Source of the DNA: Rhodobiaceae bacterium
GTDB lineage: Bacteria; Pseudomonadota; Alphaproteobacteria; Rhizobiales; Tepidamorphaceae
Assembly: GCA_020637855.1 (NCBI GenBank)
Contig: JACKJR010000001.1
Location: 682,001-746,000 of the forward strand
Direction: 5' to 3'
DNA length: 64,000 bases
Position 1 is the stretch's first letter, and each line of letters opens with the position of its first letter. A program made the position numbers and the translations under genes. This document shows, piece by piece, positions 19,001-28,737 of this stretch. A model generated the notes under the pieces. It was not told where the DNA came from, did no database searches, and saw nothing but the letters and a program-made list of their open reading frames with translations.

Positions 19001-19154
19001 GTCGAATTCCCTTTAGCCGAGCAGGGCAGTTCACGGTGTGTCTTGAATGCAACATTGGTGGATCGGACAAAGGGCATTACTTTGCGCGATTTGTTGCGGG
19101 AAAAAGCATGAAGTTCGTCGCGTCTACCTTCATTTATTTATTAAAATCAATAGT

Positions 19155-20060
19155 TTAATGTTTGGTTACCAATTCCTTTCCGCAAATCAGGCCCTTGATG
19201 CGGGCAATAAGCCGCTTGACCGGACGCGACTTCTGCCTGCGGGCCGCCTTTTGACGCCAATGTTGTTCTGAAACCAGCGCAAACCCGCGTTCCCGGCGTC
19301 TGCGGCGGACTTCGTCCATCATCCAGTCCAGTGCGGGTTGTGCAGGTGCATTGATGAAGTGGCAAAGCGGCTTCCAGGTGTCGTGTGGTTGTAACCGTGC
19401 AAGCTCGTTTGACCACAGCACCGGAAACGGCTTGTCCATCGGCTCCATGCCACGGCGCGCGGCAACGATTCCAAAGGCCAGCTCGTCGCCGACGAATCCC
19501 TGCAGCCTGTGGCGCAGGGTGTAGAGGCGGCGGGTATAGACCTCGTGGCATTCGCGCAGGAACGAGCGAGCATATTCGCGCTCGTATCCAAATGCGGCGG
19601 AATGGTTGGTAAAATACCTTTCCAGGCCGAATTCACGGATCAGCCCACGCACAGGACGCCCGTGGTGCTTTCTGTCACTATCGGGTGGCAGGAACGCCCC
19701 CATCATGACGAACCCGTGACCGCGGGTCTTGGCAATCAGCTTGTCCAGCGGCGCAAGAACGAGTGTGTCGGCGTCAATGAAGATACCCCGCTTGCAGGGT
19801 GCGGCTTCGGCAATCGCAAATTTATGTGTCCGCACAAGATCGTAACCGGCCGGAATAAGGGAAATGCCATCGAAAATTCCGGGATAGTTCTGATTCACAT
19901 GGCGGGCGGATGCTTCATCGGCGACAAGCCAGATCGGCTCACTGTGCTGCTCGCGCAGCGAGAGCGCCATATCGACAGCCATCTCGGCATATTTGATATT
20001 GCCGGAGGCAACCGTGACGAAACCCAGCCCATGCTCGCTGGCAGCGTTGTCCACACTCAT
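19155..20060 (-). CDS. Glycosyltransferase (GT-A-like), tandem paralogue 1
   Basis: A 301-residue protein with FVTVASGNIKYAEMAVDMAL at the N-terminus and IFIDADTLVL (DxD, about 95-104), the pattern of nucleotide-diphospho-sugar transferases. It is closely similar along its whole length to the product of the next upstream gene (20057-20941), including FTNHSxAFGY, GIVAARRGM and KPLCHF. The start codon overlaps the stop of that gene by 4 nt (ATGA). The C-terminal tail is very basic. The pair evidently arose by duplication; each may add a related residue or act on alternate positions. Confidence 0.85.
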   Translation of the reverse strand: MSVDNAASEHGLGFVTVASGNIKYAEMAVDMALSLREQHSEPIWLVADEASARHVNQNYPGIFDGISLIPAGYDLVRTHKFAIAEAAPCKRGIFIDADTLVLAPLDKLIAKTRGHGFVMMGAFLPPDSDRKHHGRPVRGLIREFGLERYFTNHSAAFGYEREYARSFLRECHEVYTRRLYTLRHRLQGFVGDELAFGIVAARRGMEPMDKPFPVLWSNELARLQPHDTWKPLCHFINAPAQPALDWMMDEVRRRRRERGFALVSEQHWRQKAARRQKSRPVKRLIARIKGLICGKELVTKH

Positions 20061-20941
20061 CTTTTGGCCAGCGGCAGAACGTTTCCGAGGAGCTTGTAAA
20101 AAGCTTTCCTCATGTGGTTGCCCGACTGTTCCCTCCAGACCTTTTCGGAAACCGCAGGCAGGCCTTGCGCAAGCCGGCGGCGTTTCACTTCATCCATCAG
20201 CCAATCGAGCCCCGCAGGTGAGACCGGTCTGTGAAAATGGCACAGGGGTTTGCGGATATCGCCGGGGTCGAATTCGGCCAGTTCAGCGCCCCACATGACC
20301 GGAAAAGGTTTGCTCATCTGAGTCATTCCCCGGCGGGCCGCGACAATGCCGAAAGCGATCTCATCGCATACGACTCCACGCATGCGATTGCGCAGAGTGT
20401 AAAGCTCATTCCTGTAGAGCGCGATGCAGTCATCCAGAAATGAAGCCGCATAGTCGCGGTTATACCCGAATGCTCCGGAGTGATTGGTGAAATAGTGTTC
20501 CAGCGCGAACTCGCGGATGAGCATACGCACGGAATATCCATGGTGCTTTTTGTTGGTGTCGGGAAGCAGGAATGACCCCATCATGATGAAGTCATGCCGC
20601 AGCGTCTGCTCGATGACCTTGTCCAGTGGAGACAACACAAGCGTGTCGGCGTCTATGAAGATGGCGTTTGCGTAGGGGACGGCTTCCGCAAGACAGAACT
20701 TCATCGCTGTTGAGCGCATATCGAACCTGGGCGGCAGATCGGCGATGAGATCGAATACGCCCGGATATCTCCGGCGCACATGTTGACCGCATGTGTCATC
20801 CGCGACGAGGCAAACCGGATTGTCGTGATGCTCGCGCAGCGAAAGGGCCAGATCGACCGCCATTTCGGCATACTCGAGCCGCCCCGCTGCTATGGTCGCA
20901 AAGCCTGGATTGTCATCGCTTGCGATTTCATGCGTGTTCAT
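20057..20941 (-). CDS. Glycosyltransferase (GT-A-like), tandem paralogue 2
   Basis: A 294-residue paralogue of the protein at 19155-20060, with FATIAAGRLEYAEMAVDLAL, IFIDADTLVLSPLDK (DxD), FTNHSGAFGYNRDYA and GIVAARRGM. It lies 92 nt downstream of the Stealth gene and overlaps the next gene by 4 nt. No strong ribosome-binding site precedes the ATG at 20941. It is inferred to be a cytoplasmic transferase of the same polymer. Confidence 0.85.
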   Translation of the reverse strand: MNTHEIASDDNPGFATIAAGRLEYAEMAVDLALSLREHHDNPVCLVADDTCGQHVRRRYPGVFDLIADLPPRFDMRSTAMKFCLAEAVPYANAIFIDADTLVLSPLDKVIEQTLRHDFIMMGSFLLPDTNKKHHGYSVRMLIREFALEHYFTNHSGAFGYNRDYAASFLDDCIALYRNELYTLRNRMRGVVCDEIAFGIVAARRGMTQMSKPFPVMWGAELAEFDPGDIRKPLCHFHRPVSPAGLDWLMDEVKRRRLAQGLPAVSEKVWREQSGNHMRKAFYKLLGNVLPLAKR

Positions 20942-21033
20942 GGCTTTTGCTCGTTTTGCGAAACAACGGCTTGATCAGTGCAAGGGCATTTCATGATTTC
21001 GCAGACGCGGTTCGACTGGCGGCGCCCTGTGGT

Positions 21034-22065
21034 TCACATCCACTCGTATCGCCCCGGCTCCGGAAACAACTGTGCCAAAGTCCCGTGCAACAGATCTAGG
21101 GATTCCGGATTGACCTCACGCTCCGAGCCCGGCCAGCCCCAACTGTCATAGGCATCGTCGTTCACATTGAGGAACGTTGCCTGCTCGCGCAGCAGGCGCG
21201 CCATGTTGTGTTTCATACGATCGGTATCATTGACGATCGCGTATTTGCCAAAGCGCGGCCGGATCGCCGGCGTGACATGCGGTATCTGCCACAGGCTCTG
21301 CAGCAATGCTTCCCGCATCATCGAGAAAAACCGTGCAGCCGGGCCGCGCCGGCGCTTGCAGATATCGACCCAGTTCGTGAACAGATGGGTGGGGTCGATT
21401 TTCCGGATTTCATCTTCCTTGCCGCGGCTCTTCATGGTCACGGTGGTGGAATAGACGGGGTCCTGGCCAAACAGTTCGAACTGTTCGCGCCACAAGGCGC
21501 GCGTCATCGCCACCGGCATGTGCGGGTAGAGAAGGCAGAAGTCGCTACGGCCGGTTTTCTCCCTGAAAAACTTGCTGCTTTCGATCTGGATCGCCTGATA
21601 ACGGCTGACTTTCGGTCCTGTTGCAGGGAAAACAGGATATTTTCCGAAACCCGTTCTCGGCAGCTCGTCGGCGTCGAAAAAGTCGTCCGCGCTGATGGGG
21701 CGTGAAACGGCAACGTCGTCCGACCATGCGATGTAACGCTCGCTCAAACCCGGAATGCGATCCAGATGGGCAAGGATGGTCGCCCAGTGAAACGTGGGCA
21801 GATGCCCGGCTGGAATGAACGCATCATGCTCCACAATGCGAAGCGCACGCGTATCGACGTAATCGGGGACATGCCGCTTGTCCTGGACAGCGAGTATGAC
21901 ATTGGCCCACGGCGCGTTTTCGCTGATCGAGCGCAGGACGTAACGCAGTTCGCCAAGGTCGCGATACTGGCACGGCACGTAATCGCCGGTGTATTCCCTG
22001 CAGCGTTCCGCGAAGCCGGATACGGACCCGTCGACATGCCTAACCACAATGTCGATACCGTTCAT
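21034..22065 (-). CDS. Stealth family sugar-phosphate transferase
   Basis: A 343-residue protein with the Stealth blocks: CR1 IDIVVRHVDGSV at the N-terminus; CR2 with ELRYVLRSISENAPW, HLPTFHW, IPGLSERYIAWSDDVAV; and CR3/CR4-like histidine- and Asn-containing segments further on. Stealth enzymes, such as capsule polymerases of Neisseria, transfer hexose-1-phosphate and create phosphodiester links. The start is ATG at 22065, which has GAGG 6 nt upstream and begins exactly at CR1. An ATG at 22116 adds 17 unlikely residues. It lies 81 nt downstream of manC in the same direction. Confidence 0.92.
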   Translation of the reverse strand: MNGIDIVVRHVDGSVSGFAERCREYTGDYVPCQYRDLGELRYVLRSISENAPWANVILAVQDKRHVPDYVDTRALRIVEHDAFIPAGHLPTFHWATILAHLDRIPGLSERYIAWSDDVAVSRPISADDFFDADELPRTGFGKYPVFPATGPKVSRYQAIQIESSKFFREKTGRSDFCLLYPHMPVAMTRALWREQFELFGQDPVYSTTVTMKSRGKEDEIRKIDPTHLFTNWVDICKRRRGPAARFFSMMREALLQSLWQIPHVTPAIRPRFGKYAIVNDTDRMKHNMARLLREQATFLNVNDDAYDSWGWPGSEREVNPESLDLLHGTLAQLFPEPGRYEWM

Positions 22066-22146
22066 TGGAAACCTCGCAAGACGGGCAGAGCCGATAAGGC
22101 CTTCATCGCATGACATATCGGTTGCCGCAAAACAGGCTTTCGCGGC

Positions 22147-23562
22147 TTAGTCGCGTCCGTAGACATCCTCGTAGCGCTCGATGTCATCTTCTCCCAGATA
22201 GCTGCCCGACTGAACCTCGATGAGTTCCAGTGCGATCTTGCCGGGGTTCTCGAGCCGATGGACGGCGCCGAGCGGGATGAAGGTCGACTGATTTTCGGTG
22301 AGGATGAATTCCTCGCCATTGACCGTCACCTTTGCGGTGCCCGTCACGACCACCCAGTGCTCCGCGCGATGGCGATGGCTTTGCAGCGAAAGCCGCCCGC
22401 CCGGCTTCACGGTGATGCGCTTGACCTGGTAGCGGTGGCCGGCGTCAACCTGTTCGTAGTCGCCCCAGGGCCGGTAAATCTGCAAGTGCTCACTCACTTC
22501 CCGGTATCCGGCCTCGGTAAGCTGATTGACCAGCGCCTTGACGTCCTGCGCCTTGTTGCGGTTGGCGACGAGGACCGTATCGCGCAGCACGACGACGACG
22601 ACATCATCAAGTCCGAGCACGGTGGTGAGCGCGCCGGGGGAGTGGACGAAAGAGTTGGAAGCATCGTGAAACACGGCGCGTCCGACCGCGACATTTCCGT
22701 GTTCCCCTTTTTCGGAAATCGACCAGACGGCATCCCATGAACCGATATCGGACCAGCTAAAATCCGATGGCACCACGGCGGCAAGTTCCGTCTTTTCCAT
22801 CACCGCATAGTCGACCGAAATGGCGCGGGCCTGCGCGAAATGTTCCGGATCGAGGCGCAGGAAGTCGAGGTCTCTGGTGGCATTCTCAACGGACTGGCGC
22901 ACGGGCTCTGCTATGTCGGTTGCCAGATGCTCCAGCTCGTTCAGGAAATCGCGGGCGCGGAACAGGAAATTGCCCGAGTTCCACAGATAGCCTTCCGCGA
23001 CATAACGTTCCGCCGTCTCCCGGTCCGGTTTCTCGACGAAGGCGGAAATCGCATTTGCGCCTTCAATGCCGTCAAGCGCTGCCCCCGGCTGGATGTAGCC
23101 GTATCCCGTTGCCGGCTCGCCCGGCTTTATGCCGAATGTCACGATCCGGCCGGCCTCGGCGGCTTTCGCGCCTCGCCTGATATGCTCAAGGAAGCGGTTC
23201 ACGTCAGTGATGGCATGATCGGCGGCAAGCACGAGTATAAGCGCGTTCTCATCTCTTCTTGCCGCGATTTCGGCGGCTGCCGCGATCGCTGCGCAGGAAT
23301 CGCGCCGCATCGGCTCAAGTACGATTTCCGCTTCCGTTTCAATGAGGCGCAACTGATCGGCGACCAGGAAACGGTGATCGTTTCCGGTCACGATGATCTG
23401 CGCTGCAAACATCTCTCCGCTCACCCGCTTTACGGTTGCCTGGAATGGCGAGAGAGCGCCGAACAGCGGATGGAACTGTTTGGGATGGGTCGACCGCGAC
23501 ACCGGCCAGAGCCGTTGTCCGGTTCCGCCGCACAGAATGACGGGAATGATCGAAGAAGACAT
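22147..23562 (-). CDS. manC: Mannose-1-phosphate guanylyltransferase / mannose-6-phosphate isomerase
   Basis: A 471-residue bifunctional type II enzyme. The N-terminal nucleotidyltransferase has LCGGTGQRLWPVSRSTHPKQF (pyrophosphorylase signature, residues 9-29) and VEKPD; the C-terminal cupin has the zinc-site string QSHRHRAEHW and the closing LGEDDIERYEDVYGR. It would supply GDP-mannose, and hence GDP-fucose or rhamnose branches, for the polysaccharide. The ATG at 23562 begins the conserved fold; longer in-frame TTG or ATG starts at 23646 or 23580 are not supported by homology. It leads the minus-strand operon and is divergent from the UDP-sugar dehydrogenase gene. Confidence 0.96.
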   Translation of the reverse strand: MSSSIIPVILCGGTGQRLWPVSRSTHPKQFHPLFGALSPFQATVKRVSGEMFAAQIIVTGNDHRFLVADQLRLIETEAEIVLEPMRRDSCAAIAAAAEIAARRDENALILVLAADHAITDVNRFLEHIRRGAKAAEAGRIVTFGIKPGEPATGYGYIQPGAALDGIEGANAISAFVEKPDRETAERYVAEGYLWNSGNFLFRARDFLNELEHLATDIAEPVRQSVENATRDLDFLRLDPEHFAQARAISVDYAVMEKTELAAVVPSDFSWSDIGSWDAVWSISEKGEHGNVAVGRAVFHDASNSFVHSPGALTTVLGLDDVVVVVLRDTVLVANRNKAQDVKALVNQLTEAGYREVSEHLQIYRPWGDYEQVDAGHRYQVKRITVKPGGRLSLQSHRHRAEHWVVVTGTAKVTVNGEEFILTENQSTFIPLGAVHRLENPGKIALELIEVQSGSYLGEDDIERYEDVYGRD

Positions 23563-23723
23563 TGTACATCCGGCAAACATGGGTGCGGGCAAGGCCCGCG
23601 TAATTTGCTTATCTGCCCGGTATAGCTGATCGGGACCTTGATGCAATTCAACGGGCCAACCAATCGCTGCACATCGTTACCGCGCGTGCTAATAGGGCCT
23701 GCCTTACATTGAATTGGTTGCCC

Positions 23724-25049
23724 ATGTCACAAGACGCTTTCATTTCACGCATCGAAGACCGCAGCGCCCGCGTGGCCGTGATCGGTCTCGGTTATGTCGG
23801 CCTTCCGATTGTCCTCGCCTTCCATGAAGCGGGAATGCATGTCATCGGTTTCGATATCGATCAGGCCAAGATCGACGCGATTGCTGCCGGCAGATCCTAT
23901 ATCAGCCATATCGGCACGGGACGGATCGCTACGCTGGCTGCGTCCGATCGCTTCGAAGGCACGGCGGAGCCGGCAGCGCTCTCGAAAGCGGATGCCATCA
24001 TCATCTGCGTGCCGACGCCGCTTGGCGAACACCGCGATCCTGATCTGAAATACGTCGAGGACACAGCCCGCATGCTTGCAGGCATTTTGCGCAAGGGGCA
24101 GGTGATCTCGCTTGAATCGACCACGTATCCCGGCACCTGCGACGATGTGCTGATACCGATTCTTGAAAGCTCTGGACTGAAGGCGGGGCAGGACTTCGAC
24201 GTTGTCTATTCGCCGGAACGCGAAGACCCTGCCAATCCCGATTTCGATACCCGTTCGATCCCCAAGGTAATCGGTGCCGCGGATGAAAAGGCGCTTGCCC
24301 GCGCCCGTGCGCTTTATGGCGTCATTGTCGACAGGATCGTCGAGACCCGCGACCTGAAAACCGCCGAAGCCGTCAAGATCACCGAGAATGTCTTTCGCGC
24401 GGTCAACATCGCGCTCGTCAACGAGTTGAAGCTGATCTATGCGCGCATGGGCATCGATGTCTGGGATGTGATCGACGCGGCCAAGACCAAGCCCTTCGGC
24501 TTCATGCCGTTCTATCCCGGTCCCGGCCTTGGCGGGCACTGCATTCCCGTCGATCCGTTCTATCTGACCTGGCGTGCGCGCGCTTTCGGCATCAACACGC
24601 GCTTCATCGAACTGTCCGGCGAGATCAACCGCGCCATGCCCGACCATGTCGTTGCCGAGCTGGGCCTGGCATTGAGCCTGCATCGCAGGAAACCCTTTTC
24701 CGGGTCGCATATCCTTGTCGCCGGCGCCGCATACAAGAAGAATGTCGACGACCTGCGCGAGAGCCCGGCGTTGGAACTTATCGAGAAGCTGGAAGTGCTC
24801 GGCGCCAGGGTCGATTATTGCGATCCGTTCATTCCCGAGATCAAGCCGACGCGTGCCCATCCCGGCCTTTCCGGAAGGCGCAGCGTCGAACTGACGGCGG
24901 ATTATCTGAAAAATCTCGATGCGGTGCTGCTTGCGACCGACCATGACGAGACGGATTATGATCTGATCGCGGCGAATGCGCCGCTGATCGTCGATACCAG
25001 AAACGCCTTTGCCGGGCGCGCCGTGAAGGGCGTACTGGTCAAGGCCTGA
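23724..25049 (+). CDS. UDP-N-acetylglucosamine-type 6-dehydrogenase (WbpA/TviB family)
   Basis: A 441-residue nucleotide-sugar dehydrogenase. The NAD domain begins with VAVIGLGYVGLP; the catalytic Cys sits in YPGPGLGGHCIPVDPFYL, and the whole GFMPFYPGPGLGGHC context is the WbpA/TviB form that oxidises UDP-GlcNAc or UDP-GalNAc to the uronic acid. The typical UDP-Glc dehydrogenase variant differs here. The ATG at 23724 is preferred; a TTG at 23709 is in frame. It is divergent from manC across 161 nt and followed after 27 nt by the amidase gene on the same strand. Confidence 0.92.
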   Translation: MSQDAFISRIEDRSARVAVIGLGYVGLPIVLAFHEAGMHVIGFDIDQAKIDAIAAGRSYISHIGTGRIATLAASDRFEGTAEPAALSKADAIIICVPTPLGEHRDPDLKYVEDTARMLAGILRKGQVISLESTTYPGTCDDVLIPILESSGLKAGQDFDVVYSPEREDPANPDFDTRSIPKVIGAADEKALARARALYGVIVDRIVETRDLKTAEAVKITENVFRAVNIALVNELKLIYARMGIDVWDVIDAAKTKPFGFMPFYPGPGLGGHCIPVDPFYLTWRARAFGINTRFIELSGEINRAMPDHVVAELGLALSLHRRKPFSGSHILVAGAAYKKNVDDLRESPALELIEKLEVLGARVDYCDPFIPEIKPTRAHPGLSGRRSVELTADYLKNLDAVLLATDHDETDYDLIAANAPLIVDTRNAFAGRAVKGVLVKA

Positions 25050-25076
25050 CAGAACAACAGGTACACAGGAAACGCC

Positions 25077-26435
25077 GTGACGAAACCGATGACACTCGCC
25101 GCCCTTGCCCGCTATCTCGAGTCGGGAAAGCTGACCTCGCGCGCTCTTGTCGAGCAGTGCCTGGAGCGCGCCAAAGGTCCCGAGCACCAGGGCGATGTTG
25201 CCTTCATCAGCATAGATGCGGATAGGGTTCGGGCCGATGCGGATGCCGCCGATGCGGCGCGCAGTGAGGGCAGGGCGCCGTCGCCCTTCGCCGGCATCCC
25301 GGTGTCTATCAAGGATCTGTTCGACATCAAGGGCGAGGTGACCACGGCGGGTTCGCGTATCTTCGCGGATAACCCGTCGGCAATGGCCGATGCAGCTCCG
25401 GTGGCACGTCTGCGTGCGGCGGGCTTCATTCCTTTCGGCCGCGCCAACATGACCGAGTTCGCCTTCTCCGGTCTTGGCATGAACGTCCACTACGGCGATC
25501 CGGCATCTCCGTATCAACGTGAGGTTGGACGCGTCGCGGGCGGCTCGTCATCGGGCGGTGCTGTCAGCGTTGCGGAAGGCATCGTGCCGCTGACGCTTGG
25601 TACCGATACCGGCGGTTCGTGCCGCATCCCGGCCGCCTGCTGCGGCATCACCGGCTACAAGCCGACCGCGTCGCGCGTGCCGCAGGAAGGAACGTTTCCG
25701 CTTTCGAAGAGCCTCGATTCCATCGGCCCGCTGGGCAATTCGGTTGCCTGCTGCGCCTCCGCATTCGCCGTGCTTGCCAATGAGCCGCTGAAAGACCTCG
25801 CACCACGACCCTTGGCAGGCACGAAGCTTGGTGTTCTGCGCAACTTTGTTCTCGAAGGCATGGATGACATCGTTGCCGCTGCCTTCGAAAAGTCGCTTCG
25901 TTTGTTGTCTGCAGCCGGCGCCGGGCTCGTAGACGTGACGTTCGACCCGCTTGACCGGATACCTGAAATCAACGCCCGTGGCGGGCTCGTCACCGCCGAG
26001 GCGCTGCAGGTTCACCGGGAGTATCTCAAGGACAGGGAAGAGCAATACGATCAGCGCGTGGCCAAGCGCATCCGCCGCGCCGAGCAGCAGGGTCCCGACG
26101 AATACGCCCATATCCTTGCCGAGCGCACCCGCATGATCGAGGAGGCCGAACTGGCCTTCTCGTCTTTCGATGCCATCGTCATGCCGACAATCCCGATCGT
26201 GCCGCCGCGCTTCGCCGATTGCGCAGACGATGACGGCTACACCCGCAACAACCTGCTGCTGCTGCGCAACCCCTCCGTCGGCAATTGGCTCGACCGCTGC
26301 GCGATTGCCCTGCCGACCCATGCGCCCGGCGATGCGCCGACGAGCTTCATGCTGATGGGCAGGAATGGCGAGGACGAAGCCCTGTTCGCGACTGCCGCTG
26401 GTGTTGAGGCCGCGCTAGCGGGGGCGGTGGCATGA
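25077..26435 (+). CDS. Amidase (amidase signature family)
   Basis: A 452-residue amidase signature enzyme with the Ser-cisSer-Lys triad: Lys79 in PVSIKDLFD, cis-Ser157 in AGGSSSGG and nucleophile Ser181 in DTGGSCR. It hydrolyses an unidentified amide. The GTG at 25077 has AGGA 8 nt upstream and is preferred over the ATG four codons on. Its stop overlaps the start of the acyl-CoA dehydrogenase gene by 4 nt, so it leads a four-gene translationally coupled operon. In that setting it may release a carboxylic acid that the downstream CoA-transferase activates (inference). Confidence 0.93.
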   Translation: MTKPMTLAALARYLESGKLTSRALVEQCLERAKGPEHQGDVAFISIDADRVRADADAADAARSEGRAPSPFAGIPVSIKDLFDIKGEVTTAGSRIFADNPSAMADAAPVARLRAAGFIPFGRANMTEFAFSGLGMNVHYGDPASPYQREVGRVAGGSSSGGAVSVAEGIVPLTLGTDTGGSCRIPAACCGITGYKPTASRVPQEGTFPLSKSLDSIGPLGNSVACCASAFAVLANEPLKDLAPRPLAGTKLGVLRNFVLEGMDDIVAAAFEKSLRLLSAAGAGLVDVTFDPLDRIPEINARGGLVTAEALQVHREYLKDREEQYDQRVAKRIRRAEQQGPDEYAHILAERTRMIEEAELAFSSFDAIVMPTIPIVPPRFADCADDDGYTRNNLLLLRNPSVGNWLDRCAIALPTHAPGDAPTSFMLMGRNGEDEALFATAAGVEAALAGAVA

Positions 26436-27589
26436 CTGCCGAAGACGATATTGCCCCGATCCGCGAAGCGGTGCGTGCGCTGTGCGCGCGTTTTCCCGGC
26501 GAATACTGGCGCGAGCAGGACCGCGAACGCGCCTATCCGACGGCCTTCGTAAAGGCACTCGCCGAAGCAGGCTTCCTTGGAGCCTTGATCCCGGAAGACT
26601 ACGGCGGCAGCGGATTGGGCCTGCGTTCAGCCGCCGCGATCCTTGAGGAAATCCACGCCAGCGGCGGTAATGCGGCTGCCTGCCACGCCCAGATGTACAT
26701 CATGGGGACTATCCTGCGGCACGGCTCGCAGGAGCAGAAGCAGAAGTGGCTGCCCGGTATAGCGTCCGGCGACATACGGCTTCAGGCCTTCGGTGTGACC
26801 GAACCCACCAGCGGCACCGATACGCTGTCGCTGCGCACCACCGCTGTCAGGGATGGCGATCATTATGTGATCAATGGCCAGAAGGTCTGGACCTCGCGGG
26901 CGGAACATTCAGACCTGATGCTTCTGCTGGCGCGCACCACGCCGAAGGACAAGGTGGAACGGCGTACGGAAGGGCTTTCCACGATCCTTGTCGATATGCG
27001 CGAGGCAGTGGGGAAGGGTCTGACGATCAAGCCGATCCGCGCGATGATCAATCATTCCACCACGGAGGTCTTCTTCGATAATCTAAGGGTACCGGTGGAG
27101 AACCTCGTCGGCGAGGAGGGCAAGGGTTTCCGCTATGTGCTCGATGGCATGAATGCCGAGCGTGTGCTGATCGCGGCGGAATGCATTGGCGACGCGCGTT
27201 GGTTCATCGACAAGGTGGTTGGTTATGCAAACGACCGCCACGTTTTCGGCCGGCCCATCGGCCAGAACCAGGGCATCCAGTTCCCCATCGCCCGCGCCTA
27301 CGCACAGACCGAAGCGGCAAAGCTGATGGTGGAGCAGGCCGCATCCCGCTTCGAGGCGGGGGCGTCCATCGGCAAGGAAGCCAACATGGCCAAGATGCTG
27401 GCATCGGAAGCCTCGTGGGCGGCCGCTGAAATCTGCCTGCAGGCTCATGGCGGCTTCGGCTTTGCCGAGGAATACGACGTGGAGCGCAAATGGCGCGAGG
27501 CACGGCTCTATCAGGTTGCGCCGATCTCCACCAACATGATCCTCGCCTATATCGCCGAACATGTACTCGGCCTGCCGAGGTCGTACTGA
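26432..27589 (+). CDS. Acyl-CoA dehydrogenase
   Basis: A 385-residue FAD-dependent acyl-CoA dehydrogenase with the three usual domains: QAFGVTEPTSGTD (FAD/substrate contact, about 118-130), a WTSRA strand and the C-terminal helical bundle with LQAHGGFGFAEEYDVERKWREA. The usual catalytic Glu in a YEGT string is replaced (YQVAPIST). A Glu at 243 (NAERVLIA) occupies the helix-G position used by isovaleryl-CoA dehydrogenase, so the enzyme is probably active on a branched or dicarboxylic acyl-CoA. Start ATGA overlaps the amidase stop; the stop overlaps the next start by 1 nt. Confidence 0.94.
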   Translation: MTAEDDIAPIREAVRALCARFPGEYWREQDRERAYPTAFVKALAEAGFLGALIPEDYGGSGLGLRSAAAILEEIHASGGNAAACHAQMYIMGTILRHGSQEQKQKWLPGIASGDIRLQAFGVTEPTSGTDTLSLRTTAVRDGDHYVINGQKVWTSRAEHSDLMLLLARTTPKDKVERRTEGLSTILVDMREAVGKGLTIKPIRAMINHSTTEVFFDNLRVPVENLVGEEGKGFRYVLDGMNAERVLIAAECIGDARWFIDKVVGYANDRHVFGRPIGQNQGIQFPIARAYAQTEAAKLMVEQAASRFEAGASIGKEANMAKMLASEASWAAAEICLQAHGGFGFAEEYDVERKWREARLYQVAPISTNMILAYIAEHVLGLPRSY

Positions 27590-28737
27590 TGTCCGGGCCC
27601 TTGGACGGCATTCTCGTGGTTTCCATGGACCAGGCGGTCGCGGCCCCGTTTGCCGCCTCGCGGCTGGCCGATGCCGGTGCCCGTGTCATCAAGGTGGAAC
27701 GAACGGGCGGCGATTTTGCCCGTGCCTATGATGCGGTTGCCCACGGCCAGTCGACCCACTTCCTGTGGCTCAACCGCGGCAAGGAATCGATCGAGCTCGA
27801 CATCAAGAACGCCGATGATGCGGCACTTCTGGAGAGCATGATCTCGAAAGCGGATGTGTTCATCCAGAACCTCATTCCCGGTGCGGCTGCGCGCGCGGGT
27901 TTCGGCTCGGACGACTTGCGCGCGCGTTATCCCCGCCTCATCACCTGTGACATTTCCGGGTACGGAGAGGAAGGCCCCTACGCGGTAATGAAGGCATACG
28001 ACCTGCTGATCCAGTGCGAGACGGGTCTCGCCTCCATTACCGGCACGCCGGAAGGACCGGGCCGGGTCGGGGTTTCCATCGTCGATATCGCGGCGGGTAT
28101 GTATGCGCTCAATGGTATCATGCAGGCGCTTTTCGAACGCGAACGTACCGGCAAGGGGCAGGGCGTGAAGGTGTCGCTGTTCGACAGCCTTGCCGACTGG
28201 ATGATGGTCCCGCTGATGTTCCAGAAGTTCACCGGCCACTCGCCGAAACGTGTCGGGGTCAACCATCCCTCGATTTCGCCCTACGGCGCCTATGCCACTT
28301 CGGACGGGCGGCAGGTCGTCATCGCGATCCAGAACGAGCGCGAATGGATACGCTTCTGCAACGCCGTCCTCCAGCGCACCGATATGGCGGATGATCCCCG
28401 CTTTGCCAGTAACTCCGCACGCGTTGAAAACCGCGAAGCGGTAGACGCAGGCGTCGCCGCCTGCTTTGCCGCGCTCACGCGAGATGAGGTGGTGGAGCGT
28501 CTTGCCGCCGCCGGCATCGCCTATGCCAACCTGAATTCGGTTGCCGATCTGCTTGCCCACCCGCAATTGCGCCAGCAGAGCGTCGTGACGCCAAACGGCC
28601 CAGTTGATCTCGTTTCGAGCCCGATGCGCTTTTCAGGCCGTGAGACCGATTTCGGCTCCGTGCCGGCATGCGGCGAACATTCCGATGCGTTGCGGGCGGA
28701 ATTTGCACCCGGCAGCAAGCGGGATGTCGCGGAATGA
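27589..28737 (+). CDS. Family III CoA-transferase (CaiB/BaiF/Frc type)
   Basis: A 382-residue family III CoA-transferase with FAASRLADAGARVIKVE at the N-terminus, the NRGKxSI string and the predicted catalytic Asp138 in KAYDLLIQ. It would move CoA from a donor such as succinyl-CoA to an organic acid. The ATG at 27589 shares one base with the preceding TGA. Its neighbours (acyl-CoA dehydrogenase upstream, mesaconyl/itaconyl-CoA hydratase-like downstream with 4-nt overlap) match itaconate or mesaconate style operons, so an itaconate/mesaconate-like substrate is the best guess. Confidence 0.94.
   Translation: MSGPLDGILVVSMDQAVAAPFAASRLADAGARVIKVERTGGDFARAYDAVAHGQSTHFLWLNRGKESIELDIKNADDAALLESMISKADVFIQNLIPGAAARAGFGSDDLRARYPRLITCDISGYGEEGPYAVMKAYDLLIQCETGLASITGTPEGPGRVGVSIVDIAAGMYALNGIMQALFERERTGKGQGVKVSLFDSLADWMMVPLMFQKFTGHSPKRVGVNHPSISPYGAYATSDGRQVVIAIQNEREWIRFCNAVLQRTDMADDPRFASNSARVENREAVDAGVAACFAALTRDEVVERLAAAGIAYANLNSVADLLAHPQLRQQSVVTPNGPVDLVSSPMRFSGRETDFGSVPACGEHSDALRAEFAPGSKRDVAE

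Noticed and set aside
23745..25517. 590-codon minus-strand open frame
   Set aside because: Runs opposite the UDP-sugar dehydrogenase and amidase genes; no recognisable motif and it crosses two clear genes.
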